In this document: positions 35,305-43,545 of the stretch, piece after piece | Layout: every line of letters starts with the position of its first letter | Position numbering within the stretch: position 1 is the first letter of the stretch | Origin: Janthinobacterium agaricidamnosum NBRC 102515 = DSM 9628 | GTDB taxonomy: Bacteria; Pseudomonadota; Gammaproteobacteria; Burkholderiales; Burkholderiaceae_D | Assembly (NCBI RefSeq): GCF_000723165.1 | Contig: NZ_HG322949.1 | Location: 3,575,101 to 3,639,100, forward strand | DNA: 64,000 nucleotides | Direction: 5' to 3' | Made by a program: the position numbers and the translations under genes | Notes under the pieces: generated by a model | Database searches by the model: none | What the model was told of the DNA's origin: nothing | What the model saw: the letters and a program-made list of their open reading frames with translations, nothing else

Positions 35305-35333
35305 ATTATAGGAGTGCATATGCACAATTACAA
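35305..35333 (-). promoter_or_regulatory. marR promoter with operator in spacer; apparently leaderless
   Basis: TTGTAA (35333-35328), a 17-base spacer and a perfect TATAAT (35310-35305) are followed after six bases by the marR ATG, so transcription should begin at or next to the start codon. The palindrome GTGCATATGCAC at 35314-35325 sits in the spacer. There is no room for a Shine-Dalgarno. Confidence 0.65.
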
Positions 35334-35374
35334 TGAGCAGCGGACAAATTTAATGGGAACAAAGGTGAAATACG

Positions 35375-35599
35375 ATGCAAGCGGGCGATCTGGAATTACT
35401 GGTCAAGCTGGAAATGCCGTATGGCAAATACAAAGGCCGGCTGCTGGCCGACCTGCCCGGCCACTACCTGGGCTGGTTCGCGCGTGAAGGTTTTCCTGCG
35501 GGGCAACTGGGCGCGCTGATCGCGCTGATGTATGAACTGGACCATAACAATCTGCGCACCCTGCTCGACCCGCTGCGCACCCGGCCACGGCAATATTAG
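35375..35599 (+). CDS. DUF3820 family protein
   Basis: 74 residues. The family signature MPYGKYKGRLLADLPGHYL followed by WFAREGFPAGQLGALI is complete. DUF3820 is a small cytoplasmic family sometimes labelled a quorum-sensing-regulated virulence factor, with no established biochemistry. A good AAAGGTGAA precedes the ATG. It is divergent from marR, so the operator at 35314-35325 could also affect it, and its stop overlaps the convergent glutaredoxin-like gene by four bases. Confidence 0.85.
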   Translation: MQAGDLELLVKLEMPYGKYKGRLLADLPGHYLGWFAREGFPAGQLGALIALMYELDHNNLRTLLDPLRTRPRQY

Positions 35600-35979
35600 A
35601 AGGCGCTGACTTTTTTGGCCAGCAAGCGGCTCAATTCTCCATTGTCGAGCAACGCCTTGAGTTCGGTCGCGCCGCCGACCAGCACGCCGTTGACGAAGAC
35701 CATCGGAAAGGTCGGCCAGCCGGTCCACATCTTCAGCGCCGCGCGGCGCCGCCACTGGCTGACATAACTGCCGTATTGCAGATAGTGATAAGGCGTGCCC
35801 AGCACGTCGAAAATCTTGCGCGCCTTGGGCGGGAATGGATTCAGTGCCATGCCGACGATCACCACCGGGTGGGCGGCGACGGCGTCCTGCACTTCCCGCA
35901 CGATATCGGCATGGCTGTCGGAAATCTGTTGGCGGATCGCCGGGTGGATCTGTGCTTCGTCGAAAATATTACGGCTCAT
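35596..35979 (-). CDS. Glutaredoxin-like protein without cysteine
   Basis: 127 residues. The fold resembles monothiol glutaredoxins: VVIVGMALNPFPPKARKIFDVL, the cis-Pro strand WTGWPTFPMVFVNGVLVGG, and GATELKALLDNGEL. Where Grx proteins have CGFS or CPYC this one reads ALNPFPPKA, and there is no cysteine anywhere in the protein. Disulphide or Fe-S chemistry is therefore impossible by the usual route. A TGW(P) and SQWRRRAALKMW region is retained that in the family contacts glutathione and partners. Confidence 0.75.
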   Translation of the reverse strand: MSRNIFDEAQIHPAIRQQISDSHADIVREVQDAVAAHPVVIVGMALNPFPPKARKIFDVLGTPYHYLQYGSYVSQWRRRAALKMWTGWPTFPMVFVNGVLVGGATELKALLDNGELSRLLAKKVSAF

Positions 35980-36054
35980 GTCAGGGTTCCCAATGATGGT
36001 TGCATAGCGGATGCAGCAATGTAGCCGCTATGCAACCATTTGGGAAGGAACATC

Positions 36055-37263
36055 TTAATGTACCGTAGCGCCCTCGACATGTTGCGCCAGATTCTTGCTG
36101 GCCAGCCATGCCAGCGGCAGCAGTGCGAATAGCGCGGCGGCCACGCCGGCCCACGGCGTCGACGCCATCAAGCGGTGCGACACCATCAGCGCGCCCATCA
36201 TCGAACCGCTGGAAATGCCCAGGTTGAAGGCCGAGATATTCAGGCCGGATGCAAAATCGACGGCTTTCGGGGTGTAGCGCTCGGCGGTCGCCAGCATGCC
36301 GGCTTGCAAGGCTGGCGACAGGCCGAAGGCGAACAAGCCCCACACGAACAGCATCAGCACCATCATGACCTGTCCGTGGATGGTCAGCGCCAGCACCAGC
36401 TGGGTCAGCGCCAGCGCGACCAGCATCATGCGCAAGGCGCGTTGCCAACCGTAATGGCTGGTCAGGTAGCCACCGGCCAGGTTGCCGGCGAAGGTCGCCG
36501 CGCCGAACACGATCAGCAAGGCGCTGGCCGTGGTCGCGGAAAAGCCGGTGATGTCGGTCAGGATCGGCGTGACGAAGGTGAACGCGGCAAAGCTGCTGCC
36601 GAAACCGAAGGTGGTGATCGCCATCATGGTGACGATCGGCAAGCTGCCCAGTGCCGCCAACTGGGTCGATGCCCTGGCGCCGCCGCCATGCGCCAGGCCG
36701 GACGGCAGCCAGCGCAGCATCGCGCCCAATCCCAGCGCGGCCAGCAAGACCACCGCGAAGAACGGCAAACGCCAGCCCATCAAATTGCCGAGGAAACTGC
36801 CAAGTGGCACGCCGATCACCATCGCCAGCGTCAAGCCGGCGAACATCACGGAAATCGCCCGGCCGGCCTGCCCTTTCGGCACCAGGCTGGCGGCCACGGT
36901 GGCGCCGATGGCAAAGAACGTGCCATGCGCCACGGCGGTGATGATGCGGCCGAACAGCAACACTTGATAGCTGCCGGACAAGGCGGCCAGCAAGTTGCCG
37001 GCCAAAAATACCGACATCAAGCCCAGCAACGCGGCCTTGCGCGGCAAGCGCGACAGGCCGATCACCAGCAATGGCGTGCCGATCGCCAGCGCCAGCGCAT
37101 ACAGGCTGACCAGCGCGCCGGCCGATTCCAGCGAGATCGCCAAATCCCTGGCGATGGCCGGCAAGATGCCGACCACGATAAATTCCGTGACGCCGATGGC
37201 AAAGGCGGACACCGCCAGCGACAGGACGGCGGGCGGCATGGAGGTTTTGACTGCGGTGTTCAT
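36055..37263 (-). CDS. MFS drug/sugar efflux transporter
   Basis: 402 residues from ATG 37263 (TTGGAGCACC upstream). Twelve membrane segments; the first half has FAIGVTEFIVVGILPAIARDL and motif-A-like GLSRLPRKAALLG, resembling the arabinose/chloramphenicol exporter group (AraJ/CmlA-like). It exports small molecules by proton antiport across the inner membrane. The divergent LysR gene 96 bases away and the dyad between them suggest inducible control. Confidence 0.88.
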   Translation of the reverse strand: MNTAVKTSMPPAVLSLAVSAFAIGVTEFIVVGILPAIARDLAISLESAGALVSLYALALAIGTPLLVIGLSRLPRKAALLGLMSVFLAGNLLAALSGSYQVLLFGRIITAVAHGTFFAIGATVAASLVPKGQAGRAISVMFAGLTLAMVIGVPLGSFLGNLMGWRLPFFAVVLLAALGLGAMLRWLPSGLAHGGGARASTQLAALGSLPIVTMMAITTFGFGSSFAAFTFVTPILTDITGFSATTASALLIVFGAATFAGNLAGGYLTSHYGWQRALRMMLVALALTQLVLALTIHGQVMMVLMLFVWGLFAFGLSPALQAGMLATAERYTPKAVDFASGLNISAFNLGISSGSMMGALMVSHRLMASTPWAGVAAALFALLPLAWLASKNLAQHVEGATVH

Positions 37264-37318
37264 GAGGTGCTCCAACAAGATTTCAAGATGCCAGTGTATA
37301 GAACAGCGCACTTTTGAT

Positions 37319-37333
37319 ATAGACTCCATCTAT
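37319..37333. promoter_or_regulatory. Candidate LysR box between the MFS and lysR genes
   Basis: ATAGA-N5-TCTAT is a perfect dyad obeying T-N11-A in the 96-base divergent region, 26 bases from the lysR ATG and 55 from the MFS ATG. Confidence 0.45.
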
Positions 37334-37359
37334 GAAAACACTTATGAAATGGATTCACC

Positions 37360-38277
37360 ATGTCACGCCAGGATATCAACCGCTCCGCTGAAATGGCGGT
37401 GTTTGTCGAAGTCGTCGAATGGTCGGGTTTCAGCGCCGCGGCGCGGCGGCTGGACATGACGCCTTCGGCGGTCAGCAAGCTGATCGGGCGGCTGGAAACG
37501 CGGCTCGGCGCGCGCCTGCTGAACCGCACCACCCGCCAGTTGCAAACCACGCCGGAAGGCGCGGCCTTTTATGCGCAGTGCAAGCGCATCCTGGAAGATA
37601 TCGACTGCGCCGAGCGTGAAGCGTCGCAAGGCGCGGCGCCGCGCGGCAGCCTGCGCGTGAATTGCTTTTCGCCGTTCGGGATATTGTATTTCCTGCCGAT
37701 CTTGCCGGAATTCATGCAGCGTTATCCCGACATCACGGTCGATGTCGCCGTCAACGATATCGTCATCGACTTGCTGGCCGACCGCGCCGACCTGGCGATC
37801 CGCACCGGCAAGCTGAAGGAATCGAACCTGATCGCCCGCAAACTCGGCGCCGGGCCGATGGTGGTGGTGGCCGCGCCAGCCTACCTGGCGCGGCATGGGG
37901 TGCCAGCCACCCCGGCAGAACTGGCCAGCCACAATCTGCTGGAATTCAGCTTTACGCGGCACATGGAAGCGTGGCCGTTCCTCGATGGCGGCCACCAGGT
38001 CATGGTGCAGCCGCAAGGCAACGCCATGCTCAGCGACGGCGAAAGCATGCGCCACGCGGTGCTGGCCGGCCTCGGACTGGCGCGGCTGTCGCGCATGCAC
38101 GTGCAGCACGATATCGACGCCGGCCGGCTGGTGGCGTTGCTGGAACCGTACAATCCCGGCGATATCGAAGAAGTCCACGCGGTGTTTGTCGGCCCCGGCA
38201 CCCAATTGCCGGCCAGGGTGCGGGTGATGCTGGATTTCTTATTAGAAAAAATCAGATTCCCGGGCGCCCAACATTAA
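37360..38277 (+). CDS. LysR-family transcriptional regulator
   Basis: 305 residues. N-terminal winged helix (about 5-66; FVEVVEWSGFSAAARRLDMTPSAVSKLIGRLE) and LysR effector domain (about 90-295; GSLRVNCFSPFGILYFLPILPEF). It resembles the CrgA/YafC-like subgroup often found divergent from MFS exporters or oxidoreductases. It probably regulates the adjacent MFS gene and itself through the dyad at 37319. Confidence 0.9.
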   Translation: MSRQDINRSAEMAVFVEVVEWSGFSAAARRLDMTPSAVSKLIGRLETRLGARLLNRTTRQLQTTPEGAAFYAQCKRILEDIDCAEREASQGAAPRGSLRVNCFSPFGILYFLPILPEFMQRYPDITVDVAVNDIVIDLLADRADLAIRTGKLKESNLIARKLGAGPMVVVAAPAYLARHGVPATPAELASHNLLEFSFTRHMEAWPFLDGGHQVMVQPQGNAMLSDGESMRHAVLAGLGLARLSRMHVQHDIDAGRLVALLEPYNPGDIEEVHAVFVGPGTQLPARVRVMLDFLLEKIRFPGAQH

Positions 38278-38289
38278 AAGCGACGCTTA

Positions 38290-40443
38290 TCAATCAACCT
38301 GCATGCGCTTGCCGGCGCTGAACATGGCCTCGAACTCATCGGCCGGCACCGCCGGGCTGAACAGATAACCCTGCAACTGGTCGCAACCCAGTTCGCGCAG
38401 GAACAGCATTTGCTCGACCGTCTCGACGCCTTCGGCGACGATTTCCTGGCGCATTTGCTGCGCCATCGTCACGATGGCCTGGGCGATCGCGCAATCGTTT
38501 TCTTCATCCGGCAAGCCGATGACAAACGAGCGGTCGATCTTGAGCGTGCTGATCGGGAATTTCTTCAGGTAGGCAAGGCTGGAATAACCGGTGCCGAAAT
38601 CGTCCAGCGCCAGCGCCAGTCCCATCGCCACCAATTCATTCATGATCACGATCACCGTGTCGGCGCCGCGCATCAGCAAGCTTTCGGTGATCTCCAGCAT
38701 GATTTGCCGGGGCTGCACATCGTAGCGCTGCAATACCGCCGCTATGCGCGCCGGCAAATGCTGGTCGAATTGCCTCGCCGACAGGTTAACCGCGATCGGC
38801 GGCATCACCAGGCCGGCGTCGCGCCAGGCGCGAATCTGGCGGCACGCCTCTTCCAGCACCCAGGTGCCGAGGTCGAGGATCAAACTGGTTTCTTCGGCGA
38901 CCGGGATGAACAGGCCGGGCGACACCATGCCGTACACCGGGTGCTTCCAACGCAACAGCGCTTCGGCGCCGACGATGCTGCCGGTGCTCAGGCTGACCTT
39001 GGGCTGGTAATGCAGCTGCAATTCATTGTCGCCCAGCGCCAGCCGCATCTCGCTTTCCAGCCGCAAATGCTCCTTGGCGCGCCGGTTCATGTCTTCGCGG
39101 TAAAACAGGAACGTCGGTTCGATGTTTTGCACCGCCTTGGCCACCGCCACGTCGGCAAAGCGGAATAGCGAGGTGGTATCGAGTCCGTCTTCCGGAAACA
39201 CGGTGATGCCGATGCCGGCGCCGACATGCAAATTGTGCGTATCGATGCGGATCGGCGTTTCCAGCAAGGTCAGCAGCTTTTGCGCGACATGCGCCGCGTG
39301 TTCGCGCTTTTCAATCTGCAGCAAGGCGACGACAAATTTACTGCCGTCGACCCGCGCCAGGATGTCGGCGTCGCGCAGCGCGGTGCGGAACAGGCGGCTG
39401 ATTTCCACCAGCAGCTGGTCGCCCACTTCATGGCCCAGCGTATCGCTGATCGAACCGACCCGGCTGATGTCGATCACCATCAATGCGCCATGGCTGAGCT
39501 TGCGGCGCGCCTCGGTCAGGGCCTGGTCGACCAGCTGGTTCAGCAAGCCGCGGTTCGGCAAGCCGGTCAGGCTGTCGTAATTGGCCATGCGCTGCATGCG
39601 CGCCTCGGCGTCCTTGTGCACGCTGATGTCGGAAAACAGCGAGAAGGTATGGCTGATCTGGCCGTCGTCGTCGCGCACCACGCTGATCGTCACCGATTGC
39701 GGAAACAGTTCGCCATTCTTCCTGCGGCCGATAATTTCACCGCGCCACGAACCGTCGCCGCGCATCGCGCCACGCACCTTGGCGCGGAATTCGGCGTCAT
39801 GCACGCCGGAACGCAGCAAGTCCGGCGTATGGCCGATCGATTCGGACGGCGAATAACCGGTGATGCGGCTGAACGAGCTGTTGACCGAGACGATGCGTTC
39901 ATCGGCGTCGGTGATCAGCATGCCTTGTTCGCTGTCTTCGATCATGCGTGCATGCAGGCGCACCTTGTCGTACGGCGACAGCGGTTCATTGACGCTGGAA
40001 AACGAGACATGCATGCCGCACGCTTCGGCGCTGGCGTCGAGGATGGTCGAACAGGTCAGGCGCAGCCAGAATACCCCGCCCGACTTCTTGCGGCGCCGCA
40101 CTTCGGTGGTCACGCTGCCGCTGTCGACAAACAATTCGGCGATGCGCGCGTCGTCATCGTCGTCGGCGTACAGGAACAGGATGTGCTGGCCCAGCGCTTC
40201 GCGGCTGGAATAGCCGAACATTTGCTCCGCGCCATGGTCCCAGGCGGTCACGAAGCCGTCCAGGTCGAGCTCGATCAAGGCCGGCGCCGGCGTCGAAAAC
40301 ACCGGCAGCGACGCGATATCGACTTCGCGCAATTGACCCAGCGCCGCGTCGAGTTGTCCAAGGGTACGCTCAAGCGCGGCGCCTTGCTGGGAGCGCGCGG
40401 CGCGGCTGAGTTCCAGGCATTGCTGGATGGTGCTGTCAAACAT
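38290..40443 (-). CDS. PAS-PAS-GGDEF(degenerate)-EAL protein, probable c-di-GMP phosphodiesterase
   Basis: 717 residues from ATG 40443. Two PAS domains (about 55-165 and 175-295) precede a GGDEF domain (about 305-460) in which the signature is DGSKF, so cyclase activity is unlikely. The EAL domain (about 475-715) is intact: GAEALLRWKHP, NLSARQF, EITESLL, LDDFGTGYSSLAYL and AEGVET. It should hydrolyse cyclic di-GMP in the cytoplasm under control of its PAS sensors. It overlaps the stop of the HDOD gene by eight bases, so the pair is co-translated. Confidence 0.9.
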   Translation of the reverse strand: MFDSTIQQCLELSRAARSQQGAALERTLGQLDAALGQLREVDIASLPVFSTPAPALIELDLDGFVTAWDHGAEQMFGYSSREALGQHILFLYADDDDDARIAELFVDSGSVTTEVRRRKKSGGVFWLRLTCSTILDASAEACGMHVSFSSVNEPLSPYDKVRLHARMIEDSEQGMLITDADERIVSVNSSFSRITGYSPSESIGHTPDLLRSGVHDAEFRAKVRGAMRGDGSWRGEIIGRRKNGELFPQSVTISVVRDDDGQISHTFSLFSDISVHKDAEARMQRMANYDSLTGLPNRGLLNQLVDQALTEARRKLSHGALMVIDISRVGSISDTLGHEVGDQLLVEISRLFRTALRDADILARVDGSKFVVALLQIEKREHAAHVAQKLLTLLETPIRIDTHNLHVGAGIGITVFPEDGLDTTSLFRFADVAVAKAVQNIEPTFLFYREDMNRRAKEHLRLESEMRLALGDNELQLHYQPKVSLSTGSIVGAEALLRWKHPVYGMVSPGLFIPVAEETSLILDLGTWVLEEACRQIRAWRDAGLVMPPIAVNLSARQFDQHLPARIAAVLQRYDVQPRQIMLEITESLLMRGADTVIVIMNELVAMGLALALDDFGTGYSSLAYLKKFPISTLKIDRSFVIGLPDEENDCAIAQAIVTMAQQMRQEIVAEGVETVEQMLFLRELGCDQLQGYLFSPAVPADEFEAMFSAGKRMQVD

Positions 40444-41425
40444 GGTTACGGTCCGCCATTTCAGTCGTTTCAGCAATTACGTCCAGCATCCACAGGTGGG
40501 CCGCCAGCACGCTGCGGCCCCACTCTTCAGCCGGTAATTGCAAGGCTTTCAAATGTTGTCCTAGCACTTCAAAATCTCCCGCCTCGGCCGCTTCTATCGT
40601 CAGCAGCAAGGCGCCCAACTCGCCTTCACGGGCCAGCAACGCCGTTTGCACCGTCTGGCACAAGGCCAGCACCGGCAGCAATTGCGCCAGCGGCGTACCG
40701 AACAACACGCCCAGCAAGGAAAACAAGCCGCTGATAAAAGCTTGCTCCTGATGCATTTTATCCAGGCCCAGGACGCCGGCCAACGCCTCCATCAGGCGCG
40801 CCCGCACCGCCGCCCTCGCCAGCAGCATACCAGAGCGCGGATCGCCATCACGCGCGGCGAACAGCATCAGGTTGAGCCAGCGCCGCAATTGCTGGCGGCC
40901 GAGCAACATGATGGCGTGGTTGACACTGGTCACGCGGCGACCGCCGCCGACGCCAGCGGAATTAACCAGACGCAGCAAATGATACGACAGGCGCGGGTCG
41001 CGCCGCAGCAAAGTTTCAATCTCATCGGTGGGACCGTCGCTGGCCACCAATTCCATCAGCCGCAGCGCCAAGGCGCGCGACGCGGCCTGGTTGGCCGCCG
41101 CAGCCGGCGCCGGCATCAGATACCAGTTGCCGCGCACCCAGCCTGCCCGTGGCGCCCAGTCGCCGCTGAATACCTCACCGGCATCGGCCAGTTGATCGAT
41201 GGAAAGCGCCGACCAGCCATGGACGGACCATGCGGCGGCCGCTTCGGCGCTGCTATTGTCGGGAAAAAAACAGGGATAACGCTGCGCCAGTTCCGGGCAC
41301 GCGGCACAGCCGGCCTGGCCGGCCGGCGGCAAAGCTGTGCCGGCCAGCAGCAAGGCGGCCGGCCGGCCTTGACGGTCGGCCAACAGATCGAAAAATACCA
41401 GGGATGCTGTACTCAATATGATCAT
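40436..41425 (-). CDS. HDOD-domain signalling protein
   Basis: 329 residues. The HDOD domain (about 125-320) shows IETLLRRDPRLSYHLLRLVNSAGVGGGRRVTSVNHAIMLLG-type order, with a Leu-rich helical end. The first 120 residues resemble a worn EAL-like or unknown sensor part with several Trp and Cys residues and no catalytic motif. HDOD proteins lack HD metal ligands and act as binding modules in cyclic di-GMP and motility circuits. It is the first gene of a pair with the EAL protein. Confidence 0.85.
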   Translation of the reverse strand: MIILSTASLVFFDLLADRQGRPAALLLAGTALPPAGQAGCAACPELAQRYPCFFPDNSSAEAAAAWSVHGWSALSIDQLADAGEVFSGDWAPRAGWVRGNWYLMPAPAAAANQAASRALALRLMELVASDGPTDEIETLLRRDPRLSYHLLRLVNSAGVGGGRRVTSVNHAIMLLGRQQLRRWLNLMLFAARDGDPRSGMLLARAAVRARLMEALAGVLGLDKMHQEQAFISGLFSLLGVLFGTPLAQLLPVLALCQTVQTALLAREGELGALLLTIEAAEAGDFEVLGQHLKALQLPAEEWGRSVLAAHLWMLDVIAETTEMADRNHV

Positions 41426-41571
41426 CGAAAAAAATCAGGTCGCGGGCCGGCATACGCCAAAATCGGTGAGATAGCGATCGCAGCAATGTTTATGGTACTC
41501 TGAAATTGTTGGCTTATGTCAACATTTTGCCACTGGCCGCCACGCTGGCCACCACGCCGCCGGCCACTATT

Positions 41572-42531
41572 TTAACCAATTACTGGCAATACTCCCGGCA
41601 AGTAGCGGCTCAAGCGGCCCAGCAAGCCCGGTTGTCCCAAACGCTCGGTCCACCAGCGCAACGCCGCCCCGCCCTGGCCGACCCGCCACGCCAGATAAAA
41701 AGTTTCCGCAGGCTTCGGCTCTTCGACCGCTTTTTCCACCAGCAAGCCCCGCGCGATGGCCGCCCGCGCCGATGGTTCCGGCAAGAAACCAAAGCCCAGG
41801 CCCGCCACCTGGTAATCGAACTTTCCTTGCATGCCAGGCACGGTCAGGCTGTCTTGCCCGAGCACCACGCCGACGGTGCGCGGCGCCATCTGGCGCGCCG
41901 AATCGGCCACCACCACGGCGCGGTGATGCTGCAAATGATTGCGGCTCAGCGGTTCCTGCACCGCGGCCAGCGGATGGCCGGGCGCCACCGTAAACACAAA
42001 CGCCAGGCTGCCGATCGCCTGCGATACATACCCGCCGCCGGCCGGACCGTCGCCGGGCGCGCCGACCAGCAAGTCGACCCGGTGCTCCAGCAACGCTTCC
42101 CACGTGCCGGACAAGGTTTCCTGCACCAGGCGCAGCCGGGTTTGCCGCGCCACGTCGCAAAAGGCGGCCACGTCGTCTTGCAGCGCCAGCACCGGAAACA
42201 TGCTATCGAGGCCGATCGCCAGTTCGGTTTCCCAGCCGGACGCAACCCGGCGCACCCGGTGCTCCAGGTCGTGCGCCGCTTTCAGCAAGTAGCGCCCTTC
42301 CTTCAGCAATTCGTGGCCGGCCCGGGTCAGCAGCACGCGCGGTCCGTTGCGCTCGAATACTTGCACGCCCAAGTCTTCTTCCAGCTTGGCGACGGTATAG
42401 GAAATGGTCGACGGTACTTTGTGCAATTCCTTGCCGGCGGCGGAAAAGGAACCGCGGCGATCGATCGCATCGACGATGTGCAACGCTTCCAGGCTGAGTC
42501 TGAGCATTCGAATTTTTCGATCATAAGCCAC
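41572..42531 (-). CDS. LysR-family transcriptional regulator
   Basis: 319 residues if the GTG at 42531 is used (GGAAAA upstream); 311 if the ATG at 42507 is used, which fits the usual MLRLSLEAL family start. Winged helix (LHIVDAIDRRGSFSAAGKELHKVPSTISYTVAKLE) and substrate-binding domain with GLGFGFLPEPSA. It is divergent from a pirin gene, a frequently seen pairing in which the regulator controls the pirin. Confidence 0.9.
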   Translation of the reverse strand: MAYDRKIRMLRLSLEALHIVDAIDRRGSFSAAGKELHKVPSTISYTVAKLEEDLGVQVFERNGPRVLLTRAGHELLKEGRYLLKAAHDLEHRVRRVASGWETELAIGLDSMFPVLALQDDVAAFCDVARQTRLRLVQETLSGTWEALLEHRVDLLVGAPGDGPAGGGYVSQAIGSLAFVFTVAPGHPLAAVQEPLSRNHLQHHRAVVVADSARQMAPRTVGVVLGQDSLTVPGMQGKFDYQVAGLGFGFLPEPSARAAIARGLLVEKAVEEPKPAETFYLAWRVGQGGAALRWWTERLGQPGLLGRLSRYLPGVLPVIG

Positions 42532-42539
42532 TAAATTTT

Positions 42540-42572
42540 CCGTTTTTCATTTCAAAAAACGGCGCCTATACT
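42540..42572 (+). promoter_or_regulatory. pirin promoter overlapping an 8-bp dyad
   Basis: TTTTCA at 42544-42549 and TATACT at 42567-42572 are 17 bases apart. The dyad CCGTTTTT-N7-AAAAACGG at 42540-42562 overlaps the -35 and spacer, a plausible site for the divergent LysR protein. Confidence 0.45.
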
Positions 42573-42665
42573 GCTTTCCATCGGTGCAACAGCGGGGCGA
42601 AGCGGAAAACATCTTGCCCTTTTCGAAATTATCGCACATTAACTTTCAGCAGAATCGAGGACATC

Positions 42666-43373
42666 ATGTTGCAAATACGTAAAAGCGAAGAACGCGGCAT
42701 TGCCAACCACGGCTGGCTGCATTCGCAGCACAGCTTTTCCTTCGGCAGCTACCACGACCCGAAACATGTCGGTTTTGGTCCCTTGCTGGTGATTAATGAA
42801 GACCGCGTCGCGCCGGCCCAGGGTTTTGGCACCCACGGCCACCGCGACATGGAAATCATTTCCTATGTGCTGGAAGGCGCACTGGCACACAAGGACAGCA
42901 TGGGCACCGGGTCGGTCTTGCATTACGGCGATGTGCAGCGCATGAGCGCCGGCCATGGCGTGCGGCATAGCGAATTCAACCATTCGGAAACGGACGGCGT
43001 GCACTTCCTGCAAATCTGGATCGCGCCCAGCGCCAGCGCCATCGGCATCGCCCCCAGCTATGAAGAGAAACATTTCACTCAAGAAAGCAAATCCGGCAAG
43101 CTGCGCCTGATCGCCTCCAGCGACGGCCGCCAGGGTTCGGTGCTGATCCACCAGGATGCGGCGCTGTACGCCAGCATCATGGATGAAGGGCAACGCCTGG
43201 AACATGCGCTGGGCGCCGGCCGGCTCGGCTATGTGCACCTGATCCGCGGCAGCCTGGTGGTCAACGGCACGCCGCTGAAAGGCGGCGACGCGCTGAAAGT
43301 GACGCAGGAAAGCCTGATCACGCTGGAGCAGGCGGAACAAGCAGAACTGCTGCTGTTCGACTTGCCGGCCTGA
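42666..43373 (+). CDS. Pirin family protein (YhaK type)
   Basis: 235 residues. Bicupin: the N-terminal cupin has the metal ligands GTHGHRDMEII, with GSVLHYGDVQRMSAGHGVRHSEFN giving the remaining His and Glu. The C-terminal half is a second, metal-free barrel. Family members are reported to act as quercetin dioxygenases or as redox sensors. RBS ATCGAGGACATC before the ATG. Control by the divergent LysR gene is likely. Confidence 0.9.
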   Translation: MLQIRKSEERGIANHGWLHSQHSFSFGSYHDPKHVGFGPLLVINEDRVAPAQGFGTHGHRDMEIISYVLEGALAHKDSMGTGSVLHYGDVQRMSAGHGVRHSEFNHSETDGVHFLQIWIAPSASAIGIAPSYEEKHFTQESKSGKLRLIASSDGRQGSVLIHQDAALYASIMDEGQRLEHALGAGRLGYVHLIRGSLVVNGTPLKGGDALKVTQESLITLEQAEQAELLLFDLPA

Positions 43374-43468
43374 GCCGTCCAGCCATCCCTTGTGAAACCC
43401 CAGCCAGTCCCAACCTGACGGGCAGAGCAGGAAAATACAGGCAAGAAATAGTTTTTCCCAAGTTTTGG

Positions 43469-43516
43469 TATGATGGCATGGCGCGCCGGCTCTGATTTCA
43501 GGCCGGCGCGCCTTTT
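43469..43516 (+). promoter_or_regulatory. Extended -10 promoter followed at once by a terminator-like hairpin upstream of ribA
   Basis: TGGTATGAT (extended -10; hexamer 43469-43474) is followed by the perfect 11-bp stem GGCGCGCCGGC (43480-43490) / GCCGGCGCGCC (43502-43512) and TTTT. Transcripts from this promoter would start with the hairpin. It may be simply the terminator of the pirin gene 107 bases upstream, or an attenuator in the ribA leader. Confidence 0.5.
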
Positions 43517-43545
43517 ACTTTGATCCTGACGATCCCGACAATTTT

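Noticed and set aside
43374..43545. FMN riboswitch upstream of ribA
   Set aside because: The region is too short and lacks the conserved RFN elements; only a simple hairpin is present.
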